Assembly (NCBI GenBank): GCA_028703745.1
Contig: JAQVME010000002.1
Location: 1 to 26,440 of the forward strand
DNA length: 26,440 nucleotides
Reading direction: 5' to 3'
Origin: Clostridia bacterium
GTDB taxonomy: Bacteria; Bacillota; Clostridia; Christensenellales; DTU072
Shown: piece after piece, positions 21,651 to 26,440 of the stretch
Position numbering within the stretch: the stretch's first letter is position 1
How the letters are laid out: the number at the start of each line of letters is the position of its first letter
Notes under the pieces: generated by a model
Databases searched by the model: none
Told to the model about the DNA's origin: nothing
Seen by the model: the letters and a program-made list of their open reading frames with translations, nothing else
Made by a program: the position numbers and the translations under genes

Positions 21651-22154
21651 ATGAAAACCGAAAAATTTATTTTATCTTTATTAGTAAGGAACGAGGCAGG
21701 CGTACTCACCAGAGTATCGGGAATGTTCGCGAGACGTGGTTTTAACATAGACAGCCTTTCTGTAGGCGAAACGACAGACCCTGCGACCTCGCGTATCACC
21801 ATTGCCGCATCGGGAGATGATTATATTCAAGACCAAATAATCAAACAGCTCGAAAAGCTGCACGACGTGCTTATAATAGAGAATATGGACCCGCACAATA
21901 CGGTGGTTAGAGAGCTGCTTCTCATAAAAGTAAATGTGGCGCAGGGAGACAGAAGCGAAATTCTCGAGGCAATCTCGATATTCAGGGCAAAGGTAGTTGA
22001 CCTCACTCCGATATCGCTTACCGTAGAAATTACCGGCGAGCACTCGAAGTGCGAGGCGTTCCTTGAATATCTCAAGCCCTTCGGCATCGCCGAATTATGC
22101 AGAACAGGAATGACTGCTATAGCAAGAGGCAGCGAAACAATAAACAACAAATAA
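21651..22154 (+). CDS. ilvN: Acetolactate synthase, small regulatory subunit
   Basis: This 167-residue protein has an N-terminal ACT domain (residues about 4-75; VRNEAGVLTRVSGMFARRGFNIDSLSVG is the valine-binding signature) and a C-terminal domain (about 83-160; LLLIKVNV, RAKVVDLTPISLTVEITG) of normal length. It binds the large subunit, stimulates activity and brings feedback inhibition, normally by valine. A short GGGGTGA ribosome site lies in the 4-nt gap after ilvB, so translation is probably coupled. After it comes a 41-nt region almost only of A and C, unstructured, leading to ilvC. Confidence 0.95.
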   Translation: MKTEKFILSLLVRNEAGVLTRVSGMFARRGFNIDSLSVGETTDPATSRITIAASGDDYIQDQIIKQLEKLHDVLIIENMDPHNTVVRELLLIKVNVAQGDRSEILEAISIFRAKVVDLTPISLTVEITGEHSKCEAFLEYLKPFGIAELCRTGMTAIARGSETINNK

Positions 22155-22195
22155 ACAACAAAAAACAAAAAAACAAAAAGGAGCAAACAAAAAAA

Positions 22196-23200
22196 ATGGC
22201 AACAATTTACTATGAAAAGGACTGCAATTTAGCAGCGTTGAAAGGCAAGACTATAGCCGTTATCGGTTACGGAAGTCAGGGTCACGCGCACGCGCTCAAT
22301 CTCAGAGACAGCGGAGTCAAGGTTATCGTTGGTCTTTACGAAGGCTCAAAATCGGCAGCCAAGGCAAAGGCGAGAGGTCTTACCGTAATGAACGCAGCCG
22401 ACGCGGTAAAGAACAGCGATTTTGTTATGATGCTTGTCAACGACGAAAAGATGGCAAAAATCTATAAAGCCGACGTTGAACCCAACCTCAGAAAGGGTAT
22501 GGCTTTGGCATTTGCGCACGGATTCAATATCCATTTCGGACAGATAGTGCCTCCCGATGGCATCGACGTGGTTATGATAGCCCCCAAGGGTCCCGGACAC
22601 ACCGTCAGGTCGCAGTTCGAGGAAGGCAAGGGCGTGCCCTGTCTCGTAGGTATCGAGAAGGATTTCACAGGCAAGGCGCTTGAGTATGCGCTTGCTTACG
22701 CGGCAGGAATCGGCGGGGCCAGAGGCGGCGTGCTTCAAACCACATTCAAGGAAGAGACAGAAACCGACCTTTTCGGAGAACAGGCTGTGCTTTGCGGCGG
22801 CGTTTCTCAACTTATGAAAGCCGGATTCGAAACGCTTGTTGAAGCGGGCTATCAGCCGGAAAGCGCATATTTTGAGTGTCTGCACGAAATGAAGCTCATC
22901 ATAGACCTCGTAGTTGCGGGCGGTCTGTCCTTTATGAGATATTCCATAAGCGACACCGCGGAATACGGTGACTATATGATAGGAAAGCGCATTATTACCG
23001 ACGAAACCAAGAAGGAAATGAAGAAGGTGCTTTCTGAGATACAAGACGGCAGCTTCGCACGGGATTGGATTCTTGAGAACCAAGCCAACAGACCTCATTT
23101 CAACGCCATGAGAAGAATGGAAGGCGAGCATCTTATCGAAAAGACAGGCAAAGAGCTCAGGGAGAAGATGACTTGGAAGAAGCAGGACTATACTGAATAA
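22196..23200 (+). CDS. ilvC: Ketol-acid reductoisomerase, class I
   Basis: This 334-residue enzyme isomerises and reduces acetolactate using NADPH and magnesium. The Rossmann motif GYGSQGHAHALN starts at residue 24; the cofactor loop reads VGLYEGSKS. The C-terminal knotted domain has FKEETETDLFGEQAVLCGG with the metal-binding Asp/Glu, and ECLHEMKLIIDL. I placed the start at 22196 (MATIYYEKD, the family's normal start) with AAAAGGAG upstream; an in-frame ATG at 22097 would lie inside ilvN and add 33 low-complexity residues. It is the third gene of the operon. Confidence 0.96.
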   Translation: MATIYYEKDCNLAALKGKTIAVIGYGSQGHAHALNLRDSGVKVIVGLYEGSKSAAKAKARGLTVMNAADAVKNSDFVMMLVNDEKMAKIYKADVEPNLRKGMALAFAHGFNIHFGQIVPPDGIDVVMIAPKGPGHTVRSQFEEGKGVPCLVGIEKDFTGKALEYALAYAAGIGGARGGVLQTTFKEETETDLFGEQAVLCGGVSQLMKAGFETLVEAGYQPESAYFECLHEMKLIIDLVVAGGLSFMRYSISDTAEYGDYMIGKRIITDETKKEMKKVLSEIQDGSFARDWILENQANRPHFNAMRRMEGEHLIEKTGKELREKMTWKKQDYTE

Positions 23201-23226
23201 AAATCATATAACAAAAAGGAGCCATT

Positions 23227-24885
23227 ATGAATTCGGACAGCATAAAGACAGGTGAGGAGCGAGCGCCTCACCGCTCGTTGCTCAAGGCTTGCGGCATGTC
23301 AAAAACCGAGATGTCAAGGCCGATAATAGGCGTGGTCAATTCGTTCAACGAGATAGTCCCCGGACATATCCACCTGAACGAAATAGCCAGGGCAGTCAAG
23401 GACGGCATACTTGCCGCGGGAGGAACTCCGCGCGAATTTAACACTATCGGCGTCTGTGACGGCATCGCCATGGCGCATCAGGGAATGAAATATTCGCTAT
23501 GCACCCGCGAGCTGATAGCCGACAGCATCGAGTGCATGGTAAACGCGCACCGTTTTGACGGACTGGTATTTATACCCAATTGCGACAAAATCGTGCCCGG
23601 CATGCTTATGGCTGCGGTAAGGCTGGATTTGCCCTCCATATTTGTTTCGGGCGGAGCCATGCTTTCCATAGCCGGCGAGAACGGCGAATACCTCGACCTC
23701 AACAGCGTTTTTGAAGGCGTGGGCAAAATCAAGGCAGGCAAAATGAGCCTTGAAGAGCTCGACGAGCTGGAAGAAAACGCGTGTCCGACGTGCGGCTCCT
23801 GCTCGGGCATGTTCACCGCCAACTCTATGAACTGCCTCAGCGAGGCAATAGGTATAGCCTTGCCCAAGAACGGCACAACCCCTGCGGTATATGCCGAAAG
23901 AATCAGACTGGCTAAGGCAACAGGCGAACGCATAATGCAGCTTGTTCGTGACAATGTTACGGCGAGAAGCATAATAAACAAAAAATCCATAAGGAACGCC
24001 CTGACCGTAGATATGGCGCTGGGCTGCTCGTCGAACACCGTGCTGCACCTTGCGGCGATTGCAAGGGAGGCGGAAGTGCCATTTGATTTGAAATTAATAA
24101 ATGAGATAAGCTCCGTCACACCCAATCTATGCAAGCTTGCGCCTGCGGGCAAATACCACGTTCAGGACCTGCACCATGCCGGCGGCGTGCAAGCGGTTAT
24201 GAAAGAGCTTGCAAAGAAAGGCCTACTCGACCTCTCGTTGCCCACCGTTAACGGCACCGTTGGCGAAAACATCGCCGCCGCCAGAGTAAAAAACAGCGAG
24301 GTAATAAGACCCGTGGAGAATCCGCACAGCGCGACAGGAGGGCTTGCCATACTTTACGGCAACATCGCCAGAAACGGCGCCGTCGTAAAGAGGAGCGCAG
24401 TCGCTAAGAATATGCTCAAGTTCCGAGGCAAGGCAAAGGTTTTTGACAGCGAGGAGGCAGCAACAGCGGCTATCTACAAAGGCGAAATCACAAAAGGCGA
24501 CGTAGTCGTCATCAGATATGAAGGTCCGGCGGGCGGTCCCGGGATGAGGGAAATGCTTTCTCCCACCTCGGCGATTGCAGGCATGGGACTTGACGCCGAC
24601 GTGGCGCTACTCACCGATGGCAGATTCTCCGGAGCTACGAGAGGCGCGGCAATAGGACACATTTCTCCCGAAGCGAGAGAAGGCGGCGACATAGCGTATA
24701 TTGAGAACGGCGACTTTATTGACATTGACATAAACAATTATTGCATATCTCTCGATGTTTCCGAAGCTGAAATGCAGATAAGAAGACAAACAAAACAACT
24801 AAAGGCGCAACCGGAGCTGACAGGCTATCTGAAAAGATACGCCAGACAGGTAGGCTCGGCGGACACCGGCGCCTCCTTTAAATAA
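23227..24885 (+). CDS. ilvD: Dihydroxy-acid dehydratase
   Basis: This 552-residue iron-sulphur enzyme dehydrates dihydroxyisovalerate and dihydroxymethylvalerate to the keto acids of valine and isoleucine. Cluster cysteines are visible in FIPNCDKIVPG (C119) and NACPTCGSCSGMF (C186, C189, C192). The N-terminal VPGHIHL has no Cys, as in the E. coli enzyme, so an oxygen-labile [4Fe-4S] type is likely (from recalled family knowledge). The substrate and metal region continues through PAGGPGMREML and LLTDGRFSGATRG. AAAAAGGAG precedes the ATG, 26 nt after ilvC. Confidence 0.96.
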   Translation: MNSDSIKTGEERAPHRSLLKACGMSKTEMSRPIIGVVNSFNEIVPGHIHLNEIARAVKDGILAAGGTPREFNTIGVCDGIAMAHQGMKYSLCTRELIADSIECMVNAHRFDGLVFIPNCDKIVPGMLMAAVRLDLPSIFVSGGAMLSIAGENGEYLDLNSVFEGVGKIKAGKMSLEELDELEENACPTCGSCSGMFTANSMNCLSEAIGIALPKNGTTPAVYAERIRLAKATGERIMQLVRDNVTARSIINKKSIRNALTVDMALGCSSNTVLHLAAIAREAEVPFDLKLINEISSVTPNLCKLAPAGKYHVQDLHHAGGVQAVMKELAKKGLLDLSLPTVNGTVGENIAAARVKNSEVIRPVENPHSATGGLAILYGNIARNGAVVKRSAVAKNMLKFRGKAKVFDSEEAATAAIYKGEITKGDVVVIRYEGPAGGPGMREMLSPTSAIAGMGLDADVALLTDGRFSGATRGAAIGHISPEAREGGDIAYIENGDFIDIDINNYCISLDVSEAEMQIRRQTKQLKAQPELTGYLKRYARQVGSADTGASFK

Positions 24886-24904
24886 TAAAAACAAGGGGAC
24901 GAAC

Positions 24905-26407
24905 ATGAACAGGATTAAGATATTTGATACAACGCTGAGAGACGGGGAACAAGCGCCCGGCTGCAGTATGCATCTCGACGAAAAAATCGAGGTGGCGCTA
25001 GCTCTCGAAAAGCTGAGGGTTGACGTAATGGAAGCAGGTTTCTCCGTCATCTCCAAAGGCGACTTTGATGCCGTCCAAACCATTGCTAACACCGTGAAGA
25101 ACGCTTCGGTAGCCAGCCTTGCAAGAGCCGTAAAAAAGGATATTGAGAGCGCCTACGAGGCGCTTAAAGGAGCAGTAAGCCCCAGAATTCATACCTTTAT
25201 TGCGACGTCGCCCATTCATATGGAATACAAACTGAAGATGAGCGGCGACAAGGTACTCGAGACCATTTTCGATACGGTTTCTTATGCAAAAAGCTTCATT
25301 AATGACGTGGAATTCTCGGCGGAGGACGCTACGAGAAGTGATAAGGAATTCCTTGCTAAGGCAGTACATACCGCCATAAAGGCAGGAGCGACAGTAGTCA
25401 ATATACCCGACACGGTCGGCTATACCACACCGATAGAAATGTTCGACCTTATTACTTACCTTATGAACAATGTCGACAACATCCATAAGGCAGAGATATC
25501 CGTGCATTGCCACAACGATCTCGGCATGGGAGTAGCCAACTCGCTTGCCGCCGTCAGAGCAGGAGCCACGCAGGTGGAATGTACCGTTAACGGACTTGGC
25601 GAAAGAGCCGGCAACGCCGCGCTCGAAGAGATAGTCATGGCGCTCAACACCCGCAAGAACATCTACAACGGCTACACAAATATTGACACGACACAGATAT
25701 ATAGAGCCAGCAAGCTGGTATACAACGTGCTGGGACTCTATTCGCCGATAAACAAGGCCATTGTCGGCAGCAACGCCTTTGCGCACGAAGCAGGTATTCA
25801 TCAGCACGGCGTACTGGCGAACAGAGAAACGTACGAAATAATGACTCCCGAGTCCATCGGACTGCCGAAGAACAACATGGTATTCGGCAAGCACAGCGGC
25901 AAGCACGCCATCGAAAACAGACTCAAGGAGCTGGGCTTTGAACTTTCAAAGGACGAAATGGAGGCCTTCTTTGTCAAATTCAAAACTTTAGCCGACAAGA
26001 AAAAGACCATAAACGACCTTGATCTTCAGGCTCTGCTGGGACACACCGAAAAGGAAATAACCTCCAAAGGCTACAAGCTTGACAGATTCACCGTCAACAC
26101 CGGCAACTATATTACGACCAACGCCGTAGTAAGACTGTCGGACGGCGAAAAGCTTTATGAAGAGGTAGCTATAGGCGACGGTCCAATAGACGCTGCCTAC
26201 AATGCCATCAACAAGATTCTTAAGGCGCCCGAGCATTCCTTGGATGACTATGCGATACGCTCTATAACCGAAGGCAACGACGCGCTGGGCGAAGTAGTCG
26301 TCAGAATAAAATGCGGTGATTGCGTCATAACCGGCAGAGGACTTTCCACCGACATTATTGAAGCAAGCTTGCTTGCCTACATCAACGGCATGAACAAGCT
26401 GATATAG
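24905..26407 (+). CDS. leuA: 2-Isopropylmalate synthase
   Basis: This 500-residue enzyme condenses 2-oxoisovalerate with acetyl-CoA, the first committed step to leucine. The N-terminal TIM barrel begins FDTTLRDGEQAPGCSM (residues 7-22) with catalytic Arg and metal Asp; the metal-binding histidines are in VHCHNDLGMG near residues 201-210; NGLGERAGNAALEE follows. The flexible FGKHSGKHAI linker near residues 328-337 leads to the C-terminal allosteric domain (about 370-500) that gives feedback inhibition by leucine. Full length supports LeuA rather than the truncated re-citrate or homocitrate relatives. It follows ilvD by 19 nt. GGGGACGAAC is its ribosome site. Confidence 0.93.
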   Translation: MNRIKIFDTTLRDGEQAPGCSMHLDEKIEVALALEKLRVDVMEAGFSVISKGDFDAVQTIANTVKNASVASLARAVKKDIESAYEALKGAVSPRIHTFIATSPIHMEYKLKMSGDKVLETIFDTVSYAKSFINDVEFSAEDATRSDKEFLAKAVHTAIKAGATVVNIPDTVGYTTPIEMFDLITYLMNNVDNIHKAEISVHCHNDLGMGVANSLAAVRAGATQVECTVNGLGERAGNAALEEIVMALNTRKNIYNGYTNIDTTQIYRASKLVYNVLGLYSPINKAIVGSNAFAHEAGIHQHGVLANRETYEIMTPESIGLPKNNMVFGKHSGKHAIENRLKELGFELSKDEMEAFFVKFKTLADKKKTINDLDLQALLGHTEKEITSKGYKLDRFTVNTGNYITTNAVVRLSDGEKLYEEVAIGDGPIDAAYNAINKILKAPEHSLDDYAIRSITEGNDALGEVVVRIKCGDCVITGRGLSTDIIEASLLAYINGMNKLI

Positions 26408-26421
26408 GCGTAAGGAACGAT

Positions 26422-26440
26422 ATGAAAACCATAGAAATAT
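26422..26440 (+). CDS. Start of the next operon gene (partial)
   Basis: After leuA stops, TAAGGAACGAT is followed by an ATG at 26422 (MKTIEI...) running off the window. Position suggests another leucine gene such as leuC, but six residues cannot show it. Confidence 0.4.

Noticed and set aside
22097..22195. Longer ilvC start overlapping ilvN
   Set aside because: It would encode a Lys/Asn/Gln-rich stretch from the A/C spacer. The family start MATIYY with a ribosome site is at 22196.
22320..22350. Ketol-acid reductoisomerase cofactor loop VGLYEGSKS as sign of altered NADH preference
   Set aside because: I recall the same loop in many clostridial enzymes, so it is probably family-typical; specificity cannot be judged here.
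24998..25906. Minus-strand ORF of 302 codons opposite leuA
   Set aside because: Antisense shadow of a convincing leuA; no recognisable protein features.

Overview
The window looks like a chromosomal segment of an anaerobic, low-to-mid GC member of the Bacillota, probably Clostridia-like. This is inferred from a T-box riboswitch, desulfoferrodoxin, a hydroxylamine reductase (Hcp) with its partner ferredoxin, a PocR-type AraC regulator, a short AspRS without the bacterial insertion domain, strong AGGAGG ribosome sites, and a collagen-like protein of the type found on spore surfaces. I see no phage, transposon, CRISPR or plasmid signature. It reads as an ordinary chromosome with several notable regulatory leaders.

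Layout. 1-167: possible tail of a structured RNA ending in a terminator. 204-4250: glycerol/dihydroxyacetone module, with a PocR-AraC regulator divergent from gldA-dhaK-dhaL. 4320-4667: small DUF6054-like protein directly behind a terminator. 4674-5789: SLC13-type permease on the minus strand with no Shine-Dalgarno. 5888-8947: a Crp/Fnr regulator divergent from a ferredoxin-hcp pair, with a perfect 16-bp palindrome between them. 9145-10960: a T-box with a UGG (Trp) specifier, a 38-codon upstream ORF, then a TrpB2-type tryptophan synthase beta chain. 11036-12358: archaeal-type AspRS. 12514-12819: small unknown protein. 12946-13288: four tRNA genes (fMet, Met, Glu, Val). 13461-13844: superoxide reductase. 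13967-15487: SulP transporter. 15682-18236: ECF-like sigma factor overlapping by 4 nt a membrane-anchored beta-propeller protein. 18297-18770: GNAT. 19013-19612: collagen-like protein. 19672-26440: branched-chain amino acid operon ilvB-ilvN-ilvC-ilvD-leuA and the start of another gene.

The most striking item is the leader of the ilv operon (about 19700-19981). A 36-residue ORF with a good ribosome site carries a dense run of Ile, Val and Leu codons. It is followed by a strong intrinsic terminator just before ilvB, and a plausible antiterminator pairs codons 24-27 of the ORF with the terminator's 5' arm. This is the architecture of ribosome-mediated attenuation, as in enterobacterial ilv operons, in a genome that 10 kb away uses a T-box for tryptophan. 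Second is the sigma factor/beta-propeller pair, whose topology suggests that the propeller protein is an unrecognised anti-sigma sensor. Third is the Trp T-box plus short ORF controlling a lone TrpB2, which suggests indole salvage. All functional calls rest on reading the sequence and recalled family motifs; no searches were run.
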